Part shown: in pieces, positions 16,270-25,966 of the stretch
Layout of the letters: each line of letters opens with the position of its first letter
Position numbering within the stretch: position 1 is the first letter of the stretch
Origin: Vulcanimicrobiota bacterium
GTDB taxonomy: Bacteria; Vulcanimicrobiota; Vulcanimicrobiia; Vulcanimicrobiales; Vulcanimicrobiaceae
Assembly (NCBI GenBank): GCA_027306785.1
Contig: DAHUZB010000018.1
Coordinates: 1-64,000 of the forward strand
Direction of reading: 5' to 3'
DNA: 64,000 bases
Position numbers and translations under genes: made by a program
The notes under the pieces: generated by a model
What the model saw: the letters and a program-made list of their open reading frames with translations, nothing else
Databases searched by the model: none
Told to the model about the DNA's origin: nothing

Positions 16270-17955
16270 TTAGTACGTTCTCACCTGCGGTTCAAACTTG
16301 GTGATCGTCACCTTGCGCGAGTAGTCGAGGCGCGGCGTGCCGTCCGCTTCGCGGAACGCGAGCGTGTGTTTGAGCCAGTTGGCGTCATCGCGATCCGGGA
16401 AGTCGGTGCGCGACTGCGCGCCGCGCGATTCGCGGCGCTCGAGCGCGCTCTTGGCGAGTGCGTAGGCCGCGTCGATCAGGAAGTCCGTCTCGAACGTCGA
16501 GACCAGATCGGTGTTGAACGTCGAGGACTTGTCCATCACGTAGACGTTCGCGTCGAACTCCTTGCGCACGCGATCCATCTCGGCGACGGCTTCGGAGAGG
16601 CCCTGCTCGTCGCGGAAGATGTACGTGTTCTTGCTCATCGTCTCGTTCATCGCGGCGCGCAGTTTCGGCGCGCGGGTACCGCCGGTACGGGCGAGCAGCT
16701 CCTTGACGCGATCCTTCTCGGCCTGCAGGGTGCGCTCCGAGGGCCGAACGTCGCCGACCGTCTTGATGTAATCGACCGCGTGACGCGCGGCACGCGCGCC
16801 GAAGACGATCGTTTCGAGCAGCGAGTTGCCGCCCAGACGATTCGCGCCGTGGACGCTGACGCAGGCGCACTCGCCCGCGGCGTAGACGCCGGGAACGCGC
16901 GTCGCGCCCCATTTGTCGGTCTCGATACCGCCCATCGTGTAGTGTGCGCCGGGCAGAATCGGAATCGGCTCGTGAATCGCGTCCTTACCGGTCGCGTCGA
17001 GCGCGAGCTCGCGAATCTGCGGCAGACGCTCGAGGATCTTTTCGCGGCCGAGGTGACGCAGGTCGAGCAGCACGCAGCCGTCGACGCCGCGGCCTTCGAG
17101 AATTTCGGTCCATTCCGCACGCGAGACGACGTCGCGCGAGGCGAGTTCGCCCTTGTTCGGCGCGTACTTGAACATGAAGCGTTCGCCCGCCGCGTTGAGC
17201 AGATAGCCGCCCTCGCCGCGCGCGCCTTCGGTCATGAGCACGCCGTTCTCTTTGAGCGTGGTCGGGTGGAACTGCATGAACTCCATGTCCATGAGCGGGA
17301 TGCCCGCCTTGTAGGCGATCGCCATGCCGTCGGCCGTCGAAGCGTAGCCGTTGGTCGTCTTGGCGTACATGCGGCCCGCGCCGCCCGTCGCGAAGATCGT
17401 CGCCTTCGCGGTGATCAACTCGAGTTCGCCGTTGCGCATGTTATACGCCACGACGCCGGTGCCGATGCCGTCTTCGACGGCGAGCGCGGTGCAGAAGTAC
17501 TCTTCGTACACCTTCACGCCGAAGCGTTCGAGCTGCTCCCACAGCGTGTGCAGGATGACGAGGCCGGTGACGTCGGCGGAGTAGCACGTACGCGGGGCGC
17601 CGGCGCCGCCGAAGGGGCGCTGCGCGATTCGGCCGTCCGGCATGCGGGAGAAGATACAGCCGCGATGCTCGAGCCAGATGATTTGTTTGGGCGCATCTTC
17701 GCACATCGCTTCGGCAGCGTCTTGGTCGCCGAGATAATCGGAGCCCTTGACGGTATCGTAGGTGTGCGATTCGGGGCTGTCCTCTTCGCGGTTGCCGAGT
17801 GCGGCATTGATGCCGCCTTGCGCCGCGCCTGAGTGGCTGCGCACCGGATGCATCTTGGAGACGATGGCGACGTCGGCACCGAGTTCCGCGGCTTCAACCG
17901 CGGCGCGCATGCCGGCGAGACCGCCACCGATAACGACTACGTCGTGCTTGATCAC
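16270..17955 (-). CDS. sdhA: Succinate dehydrogenase/fumarate reductase flavoprotein subunit
   Basis: 561 aa. FAD-binding [15 protein letters not shown] at the N-terminus, [15 protein letters not shown] (covalent-FAD His motif region, [10 protein letters not shown]), [29 protein letters not shown] (substrate-binding and catalytic Arg region) and [16 protein letters not shown]. It oxidises succinate to fumarate, or the reverse, and passes electrons to SdhB. First gene of a three-gene minus-strand operon (sdhA-sdhB-CCG subunit) with no SdhC/D membrane genes. The region upstream (17956-18051) has TAGTATAAAG on the minus strand as a possible -10 but no convincing -35. Confidence 0.95.
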   Translation of the reverse strand: MIKHDVVVIGGGLAGMRAAVEAAELGADVAIVSKMHPVRSHSGAAQGGINAALGNREEDSPESHTYDTVKGSDYLGDQDAAEAMCEDAPKQIIWLEHRGCIFSRMPDGRIAQRPFGGAGAPRTCYSADVTGLVILHTLWEQLERFGVKVYEEYFCTALAVEDGIGTGVVAYNMRNGELELITAKATIFATGGAGRMYAKTTNGYASTADGMAIAYKAGIPLMDMEFMQFHPTTLKENGVLMTEGARGEGGYLLNAAGERFMFKYAPNKGELASRDVVSRAEWTEILEGRGVDGCVLLDLRHLGREKILERLPQIRELALDATGKDAIHEPIPILPGAHYTMGGIETDKWGATRVPGVYAAGECACVSVHGANRLGGNSLLETIVFGARAARHAVDYIKTVGDVRPSERTLQAEKDRVKELLARTGGTRAPKLRAAMNETMSKNTYIFRDEQGLSEAVAEMDRVRKEFDANVYVMDKSSTFNTDLVSTFETDFLIDAAYALAKSALERRESRGAQSRTDFPDRDDANWLKHTLAFREADGTPRLDYSRKVTITKFEPQVRTY

Positions 17956-18051
17956 GTGAGCCTTTCCCGGGACGAGTGAGAAGGACGGTTTGCTTCTTTA
18001 TACTATCCGGTGGAGAGGGCTCCCCACGACAATTATCGGGCGACGCTCGCT

Positions 18052-19197
18052 TCAGGCGGTCGCGTCCCGTGTTCCGGCAGGGGCCTCCCCCCCGCTTTTG
18101 GCGCCGCGGGAGAAGAACCGGTACTGATTTTTCCCGGCTTGCTTCGCTTGATAGAGCGCTTCGTCGGCCGAGAAGAAGAGCGTCTGACCGTCGGTCCCGT
18201 CATTCGGAAACATCGCCACGCCGATCGAGCTCGCGAGGCCGTTGCGCCGCAGGGCGGACATGATGCGCTCCACGCCGCGCGTCGCCTGCTCGCGGTCGCT
18301 CTGCGCCATGATGAGCACGAATTCGTCGCCCGCGTAGCGCGCCACGATGTCGCCTTTGCGCGCGTTCTTTTTCAACACCTGGGCGAAGCGCTTGAGCGCG
18401 AGATCGCCGAGGCTGTGTCCGCCGGAATCGTTGATCTTTTTGAGATCGTCGAGATCGAGGATCAAGAAGGCGAAGGGCGTGTCGTAGCGTTCGGAGGTGT
18501 GCAGTTCGCGATCGAGCATCTCCGAGAGCGCCCGTCGATTGAAGATGCCGGTGAGCGCGTCGGTGTTCGCCATGCGCTGCGTCTCTTCGAGCAAGCGGCG
18601 CGTCTCTTCGTACAGGCGCGCGTTTTCGACCGCGATCGCGGCCTGCGATGCGAAATCGAGCAGCACGCGCAGCTGATTCTCGGTGATTTCGGCGCCCGGC
18701 GGATCGTCGGCGTAGAGCATGCCGCGCACCACGTCACGCGCGACCAGCGGCGCCGCGCAGTAGGAACCGCGCGCGTCTTCGAGCGGGGCGTCGGGATCGT
18801 CCCCGTTGCCGTAGGCGAGCTGCAGATCGCCGTGCGCGACGTCGACGAGCGTCGAACCTTCGCGGTAATCGCGCGGGTCGAGCGCGTGGATCACCGCCCC
18901 GTTCGCGTCGCATTCGAGCCGGCGCACGATGGTAGAATCTTCGAGCACGTCGAAGAGAACCACGCGTTTGAACTTCAGGGCTTCGACCACGCCGCGCAGC
19001 ACCATCGAGAGGATGTCGTTGATGTCGAGGGTCGAGTTGATGGTGGAGAATACTTGCTGCAGTACGAAGAGTTCCGCGTTCTGCTGCGCGTATTCGTCCC
19101 GTTCGGCCTCGAGCAGGGTGATGCGACGGCGAAGCCGCTCGATCTCTTCTAAGAGATCGGCTTCTCGGGTCGGCCCGTCGGACAGGTTGGCGCCCAT
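18052..19197 (-). CDS. GAF-GGDEF diguanylate cyclase
   Basis: 381 aa. A short N-terminal coiled coil (EADLLEEIERLRRRITLLEA) leads to a GAF domain (about residues 45-205: LQQVFSTINSTLDINDIL, APLVARDVVRGMLYAD, AAIAVENARLYEE) and a GGDEF domain. The active-site loop is ARYAGDEF, an AGDEF variant used by many active cyclases, with DLDDLKKINDSGGHSLGD for GTP and metal. RKGD five residues before the loop is an inhibitory I-site, so c-di-GMP feedback is expected. Cytoplasmic, no membrane segment. It makes c-di-GMP, plausibly for motility or surface control. Divergent from dnaE with a 50-base gap. Confidence 0.9.
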   Translation of the reverse strand: MGANLSDGPTREADLLEEIERLRRRITLLEAERDEYAQQNAELFVLQQVFSTINSTLDINDILSMVLRGVVEALKFKRVVLFDVLEDSTIVRRLECDANGAVIHALDPRDYREGSTLVDVAHGDLQLAYGNGDDPDAPLEDARGSYCAAPLVARDVVRGMLYADDPPGAEITENQLRVLLDFASQAAIAVENARLYEETRRLLEETQRMANTDALTGIFNRRALSEMLDRELHTSERYDTPFAFLILDLDDLKKINDSGGHSLGDLALKRFAQVLKKNARKGDIVARYAGDEFVLIMAQSDREQATRGVERIMSALRRNGLASSIGVAMFPNDGTDGQTLFFSADEALYQAKQAGKNQYRFFSRGAKSGGEAPAGTRDATA

Positions 19198-19247
19198 CTT
19201 TTAATGTAACGTCTCGCTTGCGAGTTTTCTTTAGGTCGGGTCGGTAG

Positions 19248-22200
19248 TTGAAGCAGTTTGTCCATCTCCACGTTCACTCGGAATACTCCCTCCTCGACGG
19301 GGCCTGCCGCGTCGATCGGCTCTGCCGCCGGGCCGCCGAGGACGGCGCCCCGGCCGTCGCGCTGACCGACCACGGGGTCATGTACGGGGCGATGGAGTTC
19401 TACTACGCGGCCCGGGACACAAAGTTAACCCCGATCATCGGATGCGAGGCCTACATCGCCCCGCGGGGCCGTTTCGACCGGACCGTCCGCGACGAGGCGC
19501 ACGTGACGCTGCTGGCCGCCGACCTGGTCGGGTATCGTAACCTGACGGCGCTGATCTCGAAAGGATTCCTGGAAGGCTACTACTACAAGCCCCGGATCGA
19601 CCTTGACTTGCTCGCCGAGCATAACGACGGGCTGATCGTCCTCTCGGGCTGTATGTCGGGCATGGTGGCGGCTCCGCTGCTCAAGAATGACTACGAGACC
19701 TCGGTCAAAAACGCCAAGACCTTCACCGACATTTTCGGCGACCGGTTCTATATCGAGGTCATGCGCCACGGCATGCCCGAGGAGGACGTCATCAACGACG
19801 GCCTCGTGAAGGTGGCGCGCCAATTGAACATCCCGATCGTCGCGACCAACGATTCGCACTACCTCGAACAGCGCGACGCTCCCGCGCACGACGTGCTGCT
19901 CTGCATCGGCACCGGCAAGACCGTCTCGGACACGAGCCGGATGAAGTTCTACTCCGACCAGTTCTACGTAAAATCGCCCGAAGAGATGTACGAGCTCTGG
20001 CGCGATCTCCCCGAAGCGTGCGAGAACACGGTGAAGATCGCCGATCGGATCGACATCAAGATTCCGGAGAAGATCTTCCATCTGCCGCAGTATCCGGTGC
20101 CGCAACCGCCCGCGGAGCGCGACGACGAGCTCACCGCCGAGCAGTATTTGCGCGATATCTGCGAAGCGGGACTCGCGGAGCGCTACGGCGCGGAGCGCGC
20201 GATGCACGATACGGCCCTACGCGAGCGGCTCGACTACGAGCTCAACGTGATCAACACGATGGGGTTCGCGTCGTACTTCTTGATCGTCTGGGATTTCATC
20301 AAGTACGCGCGCGATCACGAGATTCCGGTCGGTCCGGGGCGCGGTTCGGCGGTCGGTTCGCTCGTCGCATACTGCCTGAAGATCACCGATCTCGATCCTC
20401 TCAAATTCAATCTCTTCTTCGAGCGCTTCCTGAATCCGGATCGCATCTCGATGCCCGATATCGATACGGATTTCTGCGTGGAACGACGCGACGAAGTGAT
20501 CGCGTACGTGACCGAAAAGTACGGCAAAGAGCGCGTTGCGCAAATCGTGACCTTCGGTACGATGGCCGCGCGCGCCGCGGTGCGCGACGCCGGGCGCGCG
20601 CTCGGCGTTCCGCTGCCCGAGGTCGATAAGGTCGCGAAGATGATTCCTTCGGGGCCGGGCGGACTCTCGATCGCGCAGGCGCTCGATCAGATCCCCGAAC
20701 TCAAACTCGCCTACGCGGGCTCGCCTCAGATCCGCAAACTGCTCGATACCGCGCGCGATATCGAAGGGCTCGCGCGTAACGCGGGCACGCACGCGGCGGG
20801 CGTCGTGATCTCGGCCGGTCCGCTGATCGACTACGCTCCGCTCGTGAAGTTCTCCGACGGCGGCGTCAATACGCAGTTCGACATGGTATGGGTCGAAAAG
20901 ATCGGCCTGCTCAAGATGGACTTCTTGGGCCTGCGCAACTTGACCGTGATGAACGACGCGGTGCGCGAGATTCGCCGCACCGTCGATGCGGATTTCGATC
21001 TGATGCGCATTCCCGACGACGACGAGAAGACGTTCGCCATGCTCGGACGCGGCGAGACGATGGGCGTGTTTCAGCTCGAATCCGACGGCATGAAGCGCGT
21101 CTGCATCGAGCTCAAACCCTCGCGCTTCGAGGATATCATCGCGCTCGTCGCGCTCTATCGTCCGGGTCCGATGGACTGGATTCCCCAGTACATCAGCAAC
21201 AAACACGGCCGCACGAAGGCGCACTACCTGCATCCGAAACTCGAGCCGATTCTCGCGGAAACCTACGGCGTCGCCTGCCTGAAGCACGACGCTCAGGTGT
21301 GGATGGCCGACGGCAGCCGCAAGCCGATCGAACGCGTGCAGCCGGGCGACCTCGTCCTGACCTCGCGCGACGGGGTCACCAAACCCGCGCGCGCGGCAAA
21401 AGTTTGGCCCTCGGGCAGCAAGCGCGTGCTGCGGATCACCCTCTCTACGGGAACGACGATCGAGTGCTCTGAGGATCATCGCTTTCCGACCCCCCTCGGC
21501 GATATGCCGGCGCGCGATCTTCGCGTCAATCGTGCCGCCGATCGGAAACGCTACTCGTGCGCCGATCCGACGTCGGTCCTCTTCGAAGCGTGGACGCCGT
21601 CGAGAAACGAAGGCGCCCGGGATGTCGACCCGCAGCGTGCATACCTCCTCGGGCTGCTGATCGGCGACGGTAGCCTAAAAACGCACGGGTCCGTTACGAT
21701 CACCTGCGGCAGTGAAGCGGCCGCATCGTGGGTTGCGGACGCGGCAACGGCCTCCTTCGGAGCACGCTGCACGGTCTACCGGAACACGCGCGCATGGTAC
21801 GTTCGGCTCGCCTTCGATACGACGCCGCGCCCCACGCCGCTCACCCTGTGGCTCGACGGCATCTACGGCGATCGCTCGTGGAAGCAGCACTGCGCGCAGA
21901 AGTTCCTCCCCGACGACAGCATCGACTGGCGCGAGGAATATCGTATCGCCCTGCTACGCGGACTCTGGGACAGCGACGGCTGCTATCTGGCGAGAGCACC
22001 TTATTTCCGCTCGACGTCGACGCGGTTGATCGCGCAGGTGGGACGCCTGCTTTCGTCGCTCAAAGTCGCATACTACGTCCGCGAGAACGCCGTTCACGTT
22101 CAGGACATCGCGCGCTTCCTGAACCTGATCGGCGGCTCGTGGATGCCGGGCAAACGCGGCAGCGAGCGGCGCCCGCGGACCGTGCTGCCCGTCCCCGGTT

Positions 22201-23951
22201 CGCGGCTGCGCGAACGTGCGGCCGGCGCCGTGCGCGCCGCCGATTCGCGCGATCGAAAAGTCTTCGTGCGATCGACCGCCGCGGTGATGGTGCGTCCGAA
22301 CGTCTATGCGGGGTACGGCGATCGCGCGCTCGGCTTACGCGAAGCCTACGAGTCGACGTACGGCGACACATATCTCGGCGATACGCGTCCGGTCTACATC
22401 GACGCGATCGAGGCGATCGGGGATCACGCGTGCTTCGATCTGCAGATGGAGGATCAGTCGAGCCCGTATTTTATTGCGAACGGCGTCGTAACCCATAACT
22501 GCTACCAAGAACAGGTCATGCAGATGGCGCGCGATATTTCCGGGTTTACGATGGGCCAAGCGGACGAACTTCGCAAGGTCATGGGAAAGAAGCAAAAGGA
22601 CAAAATTCCCGTCTATCGCGAGAAGTTCATCGACGGCGCGCTCGCGACGTCGGGGATCGAACGCGAACTCGCCGAGCAGATCTTCGCCTTTATCGAGCCG
22701 TTTGCGGGATACGGCTTCAATAAATCGCACGCCGCGGCGTACGCGTGGATCTCGTACCAGACCGCGTTTCTCAAAGCGAATCATCCGCTGCAGTATCTCT
22801 CCGCGCTGATGACCTCGGTGAAAGACAAGACCGACAAGCTCGTCGAGTACATCGACGAAGCGAAGAAGATCGGCATCACGGTGCTCCCGCCCGACGTCAA
22901 CGAATCGCTGATCGATTTCGCCGTGGTCGGCGATCGCATTCGCTTCGGCCTCGCCGCGATCAAAGGCGTCGGCGAAGGCGCCGTGCGCAGCATCATCGAG
23001 GCGCGCGACGCGGGCGGGAAATTCACCGATCTCTTCGATCTCGCCAAGCGCGTCGATGCCAAACAGGTCAATCGCCGCGTCTTCGAGGCGTTGATCAAGT
23101 GCGGCGCGCTCGACACGCTGCCCGGCAATCGCGCGCAGAAGCTCGCGGCACTCGAAGCGGCGATGGATCTCGCCGCGCATGCCACGCGCGAGGCGGAGAC
23201 CGGACAGTTCTCGCTCTTCGGCGACGCGGCCGAACACGCGCCCGCACTCGTGCCGACGCTTCCGATCGTACCGGCACCGGGTAATCGCGAGCAGCTCGCG
23301 TGGGAGAAGGAGACGCTCGGCATCTTCGTCTCGGGGCATCCGCTCTCGGAGTACGCGGAATTGCTGGTGCGCCAAGGCGCGACCCCGATCAAGGATCTGC
23401 GCACCGTCGACGACGACGCCGCGGTCACGATCGCGGGGATGGTGACGAGCGTGCGCCGGACGTTGACCAAGAGCGGAGCGCAGATGCTGATCGCGCAGCT
23501 CGAAGACACGACGGGCACGAGCGACGTGGTCGTATTCTCGAAGCTCTATCCGGTCGTGCAGCAGCTCTTTACCGACGATGCGATTCTCGTCGTCAAGGGC
23601 CGCCTGCGCCTGCGCGAACGACCCGGCGCGGTGCCGGGCGAGGAGACGCCGCTCGAGCTCTCGGTGAGCGCGAACGATGTCACGATCTTCGAACCGCCCG
23701 CACGCGGAGCGCTCCCGCTCGCGCCCGCGCGCGGATGGCACGTCGACGTATCGTCGCGCGAGCAGATCGATCGCCTCGCGGCGCTCGTCGATGAGTGGCC
23801 GGGCGAGGTGCCGCTCGTGATGCACGCACGCGGGCGTGCTCGGCCGCTCGCGCGCACCGTCGCCGCCGATCGCCGCCTGCAGGGCGAGCTCGAGCGCATC
23901 TTCGGTCGCGGCAACGTGCGCGAGGGCGTCGCGGAAAGCGAACGCGCCTGA
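19248..23951 (+). CDS. dnaE: DNA polymerase III alpha subunit with an in-frame intein
   Basis: 1567 aa precursor, 1159 aa after intein removal, the usual DnaE1 length. Start is TTG 19248 (MKQFVHLHVHSEYSLLDG), which opens the PHP domain directly; no ATG is nearby and the Shine-Dalgarno is weak. The palm carries PDIDTD (catalytic D404 and D406) and LLKMDFLGLRNL (third Asp, about D558); then come HhH and OB-fold regions (VTIAGMVTSVRRTLTKSGAQ). It is the replicative polymerase catalytic subunit, binding the clamp and tau. The intein (21276-22499) interrupts YGVA^CYQEQVMQ, a highly conserved site. First gene of an overlapping run with the HisD-like gene (TGATG), HAD and ftsQ. Confidence 0.97.
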   Translation: MKQFVHLHVHSEYSLLDGACRVDRLCRRAAEDGAPAVALTDHGVMYGAMEFYYAARDTKLTPIIGCEAYIAPRGRFDRTVRDEAHVTLLAADLVGYRNLTALISKGFLEGYYYKPRIDLDLLAEHNDGLIVLSGCMSGMVAAPLLKNDYETSVKNAKTFTDIFGDRFYIEVMRHGMPEEDVINDGLVKVARQLNIPIVATNDSHYLEQRDAPAHDVLLCIGTGKTVSDTSRMKFYSDQFYVKSPEEMYELWRDLPEACENTVKIADRIDIKIPEKIFHLPQYPVPQPPAERDDELTAEQYLRDICEAGLAERYGAERAMHDTALRERLDYELNVINTMGFASYFLIVWDFIKYARDHEIPVGPGRGSAVGSLVAYCLKITDLDPLKFNLFFERFLNPDRISMPDIDTDFCVERRDEVIAYVTEKYGKERVAQIVTFGTMAARAAVRDAGRALGVPLPEVDKVAKMIPSGPGGLSIAQALDQIPELKLAYAGSPQIRKLLDTARDIEGLARNAGTHAAGVVISAGPLIDYAPLVKFSDGGVNTQFDMVWVEKIGLLKMDFLGLRNLTVMNDAVREIRRTVDADFDLMRIPDDDEKTFAMLGRGETMGVFQLESDGMKRVCIELKPSRFEDIIALVALYRPGPMDWIPQYISNKHGRTKAHYLHPKLEPILAETYGVACLKHDAQVWMADGSRKPIERVQPGDLVLTSRDGVTKPARAAKVWPSGSKRVLRITLSTGTTIECSEDHRFPTPLGDMPARDLRVNRAADRKRYSCADPTSVLFEAWTPSRNEGARDVDPQRAYLLGLLIGDGSLKTHGSVTITCGSEAAASWVADAATASFGARCTVYRNTRAWYVRLAFDTTPRPTPLTLWLDGIYGDRSWKQHCAQKFLPDDSIDWREEYRIALLRGLWDSDGCYLARAPYFRSTSTRLIAQVGRLLSSLKVAYYVRENAVHVQDIARFLNLIGGSWMPGKRGSERRPRTVLPVPGSRLRERAAGAVRAADSRDRKVFVRSTAAVMVRPNVYAGYGDRALGLREAYESTYGDTYLGDTRPVYIDAIEAIGDHACFDLQMEDQSSPYFIANGVVTHNCYQEQVMQMARDISGFTMGQADELRKVMGKKQKDKIPVYREKFIDGALATSGIERELAEQIFAFIEPFAGYGFNKSHAAAYAWISYQTAFLKANHPLQYLSALMTSVKDKTDKLVEYIDEAKKIGITVLPPDVNESLIDFAVVGDRIRFGLAAIKGVGEGAVRSIIEARDAGGKFTDLFDLAKRVDAKQVNRRVFEALIKCGALDTLPGNRAQKLAALEAAMDLAAHATREAETGQFSLFGDAAEHAPALVPTLPIVPAPGNREQLAWEKETLGIFVSGHPLSEYAELLVRQGATPIKDLRTVDDDAAVTIAGMVTSVRRTLTKSGAQMLIAQLEDTTGTSDVVVFSKLYPVVQQLFTDDAILVVKGRLRLRERPGAVPGEETPLELSVSANDVTIFEPPARGALPLAPARGWHVDVSSREQIDRLAALVDEWPGEVPLVMHARGRARPLARTVAADRRLQGELERIFGRGNVREGVAESERA
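21276..22499 (+). mobile_element. DnaE intein with LAGLIDADG homing endonuclease
   Basis: 408 aa. It starts with Cys (CLKHDAQVWMADG, block A) and ends VVTHN before extein Cys (CYQEQV). Block B is GTTIECSEDHRF with the conserved Asp-His. Two dodecapeptides, YLLGLLIGDGS and LLRGLWDSDGC, both keep the acidic metal ligand, so the homing endonuclease looks intact. Block F is ACFDLQMEDQSSPYFIANG. Splicing leaves Cys in the extein where other DnaE proteins have a hydrophobic residue before YQEQVM. It is a selfish element that copies itself into intein-free dnaE alleles. GC and codon style resemble the host gene, so it is not recently acquired (inference). Confidence 0.95.
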
Positions 23952-25165
23952 TGCTGCGCGTCGCGGAGGCGCGCGAGCGGACCTGGGCTGCCGCCTGCGC
24001 CCGCGCGTTCGCGCCGACGCCCGAGGTGATGCGCGGCGTCGCCGAGATCGTGGCCGACGTGCGCGTGCGCGGCGACGACGCGCTCGTCGCGTGGACGCGC
24101 CGTTTCGACGATCCGCGCTTCGACCTCGCGAAGATGCGGGTGCCGATCCCGATGCACGACCAAGCGCGCGGATTGGTCTCCGACGATGTCGCGCGCGCGC
24201 TGCGCGAGATGCGCGCGCGCATGAAGCGGCTCGCGGGCACGCTCTCGAGCGCGATTGACGTCGGGGACGACGGCTCGGAGGCGGCGCTGCTCTTCGAGCC
24301 GTACGAGAGTATCGCGGTCTACGTGCCGGGCGGTGCGCATCCCCATCCGTCGGCGCTGCTCGCGGCGATCGTTCCCGCGCGCGCGGCGGGCGTTTCACGC
24401 ACGGTCGTCATGACGCCGCCCGCGGCCGACGGTACGGTGCATCCGTCGATGCTGCACGCCTGCAGCCTCTGCGAGGTCGACGAGCTCTACGCCGTAGGCG
24501 GTGCGCAAGCGATCGCGGCCGCGGCGCTCGGCACCGGCGCCGTGACGCCGGTGCGGAAAATCGTCGGCGGGCGCAGCCCCTGGGTGCTCGAGGCCAAGCG
24601 CCTGCTCAACGGCAATTGCGAGGTCGACCCGATCGCCGCCCCGCCGTCGGCGCTGCTGCTTGCCGACGAAGAGGCGAGCAGCGAATGCATTGCCGCCGAT
24701 GTGCTCGCGCTCGCGGAGCGCGGGCCGGACGCGTGCGTGCTCGTGCTCTCGGAGTCGCGTCCGCTGCTCGAGGCGATCGCGCAACTGCTCGATACCTTCG
24801 GCGCCGCGCGACTCGAACGCGTCTGTTTCTTGGTGCGCGTCGCGGGGCGGCGCGAAGCGCTCGCCATCGCGGCGGCCGCGGCGCCGGATTGCGCCGTACT
24901 GCACCTGCGCGATGCACACGCGTATGCGGAGCACCTGCGCGGCGTGCGCACGCTTCTGTTCGGGTCGGGGGAGTGCGCGCTCGCGGGCGGTGCGTTCGTG
25001 CTGCCGGGCGCGTACGTCGCGGCGGATTTCGTGCGCCCGCGTATCGCGAGTCGGCAGCCCGCCGAACGTGCGCTCGTCGATAGTCGGGCGACGGCCGCGC
25101 TCGCCGAGTTGGAAGGCCTCTCCGCGCACGCGCAGAGTCTGCGGCTTCGCGGAGAGATCGCGTAG
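23951..25165 (+). CDS. HisD-family (histidinol dehydrogenase-like) protein, metal site degenerate
   Basis: 404 aa; ATG 23951 overlaps the dnaE stop (TGATG). The overall HisD fold is clear: VYVPGGAHPHPSALLAAIVPARAAGV, GGAQAIAAAALGT, SALLLADEEASSECIAADVL, EHLRGVRTLLFG and EGLSAHAQSLRLRGEIA. But the NAD/histidinol signature GPGN is GGRS, the SQAEHD segment holding zinc ligands Gln and His is ALAERG (L254, R257), and the third-ligand region DYxxGxNHVLPT is ALAGGAFVLPG. Only the C-terminal His of LSAHAQS and the Glu-His of AEHL remain. It is unlikely to oxidise histidinol normally; a changed activity or a structural role is possible. No other his gene is in the window, and its partners are dnaE and ftsQ. 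Confidence 0.8.
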   Translation: MLRVAEARERTWAAACARAFAPTPEVMRGVAEIVADVRVRGDDALVAWTRRFDDPRFDLAKMRVPIPMHDQARGLVSDDVARALREMRARMKRLAGTLSSAIDVGDDGSEAALLFEPYESIAVYVPGGAHPHPSALLAAIVPARAAGVSRTVVMTPPAADGTVHPSMLHACSLCEVDELYAVGGAQAIAAAALGTGAVTPVRKIVGGRSPWVLEAKRLLNGNCEVDPIAAPPSALLLADEEASSECIAADVLALAERGPDACVLVLSESRPLLEAIAQLLDTFGAARLERVCFLVRVAGRREALAIAAAAAPDCAVLHLRDAHAYAEHLRGVRTLLFGSGECALAGGAFVLPGAYVAADFVRPRIASRQPAERALVDSRATAALAELEGLSAHAQSLRLRGEIA

Positions 25166-25966
25166 ATGACGGTGCGTCTCGTCGCCTTCGATTTGGACGG
25201 CACGCTCGTCGGGCGCGATCTGGTCGTCCGCCCGCGCGTCGAGGCCGCGATTGCACGCATGCGCGAAACGGGCGTACGCGGGTGCATCGTGACCGGACGC
25301 ATGTATCGCGCGGCGATCCCGTTTGCGCGGCGGCTCGGGCTCGACGCGCCGCTCGTCTGCTATCAGGGCGCCGCGATCGTGGACCCGCGCACCGACGCGA
25401 TCCTGCGCGACGTTCCGCTCGACGCCGAGACGGTGCGCACGATCGTCGATGTGGTCGAACGCGATCGGCGGCACCTGCAGCTCTATCGCAACGACGAGTA
25501 CTATTGCGAAGCGCGCAATCGCTTTTCGGAGCTCTACGCGCGGCTCTCCGACGTGCAGCCGGTGATCGTGCCGTCGCTGCGCGAGAGCTTCGCATTCAGC
25601 CCGGCGACGAAAGCCGTCGTGATCGACGATCCCGATGCGGCGGCCGATTACGCGGAACGCCTGCGCGCCGCCCTCGGGGAACGCGCGTACGTCACGCGCA
25701 GCTATCCCGAGTTCGTCGAGATGCTCAATCCCGCGGTCGACAAGGGCGACGCGCTCCGATTCGTGGCGGCGCATCTCGGAATCGAGACGAGCGAGATCGT
25801 GGCGATCGGAGATTCGTGGAACGACACACCGCTGCTCGAGGCGGCGGGGTGCGGCATCGCGATGGGATCGGCCCCGCCCGAACTTCGCGCCGTCGCACGA
25901 GCCGTGGTGTCCGGCGTCGAAGAAGACGGCGTGGCAGAAGCTCTCGAACGGTACGTCCTCGCGTGA
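25166..25966 (+). CDS. Cof-type HAD phosphatase
   Basis: 266 aa, starting immediately after the HisD-like stop. Motif I FDLDGTLV (two Asp), motif II VTGRMYRAA, motif III KGDALRFVAAHLGI (Lys), motif IV AIGDSWNDTPLLEAAG. The type IIB cap lies between motifs II and III (residues about 85-185), as in Cof/YbjI-type phosphatases of sugar phosphates, FMN or PLP. Cytoplasmic. It ends overlapping ftsQ by four bases (GTGA). Its place between a HisD-like gene and ftsQ gives no clear functional clue. Confidence 0.88.
   Translation: MTVRLVAFDLDGTLVGRDLVVRPRVEAAIARMRETGVRGCIVTGRMYRAAIPFARRLGLDAPLVCYQGAAIVDPRTDAILRDVPLDAETVRTIVDVVERDRRHLQLYRNDEYYCEARNRFSELYARLSDVQPVIVPSLRESFAFSPATKAVVIDDPDAAADYAERLRAALGERAYVTRSYPEFVEMLNPAVDKGDALRFVAAHLGIETSEIVAIGDSWNDTPLLEAAGCGIAMGSAPPELRAVARAVVSGVEEDGVAEALERYVLA

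Noticed and set aside
17956-18051. Clear sigma70 promoter for sdhA
   Set aside because: TAGTAT and TATAAA are present, but the nearest TTG-type -35 is about 21 bases away; not good enough to list.
22335-24398. 687-aa open frame on the - strand opposite dnaE and the HisD-like gene
   Set aside because: Composition is Arg-rich noise and it runs antisense across two recognisable genes; no ribosome site or domain.
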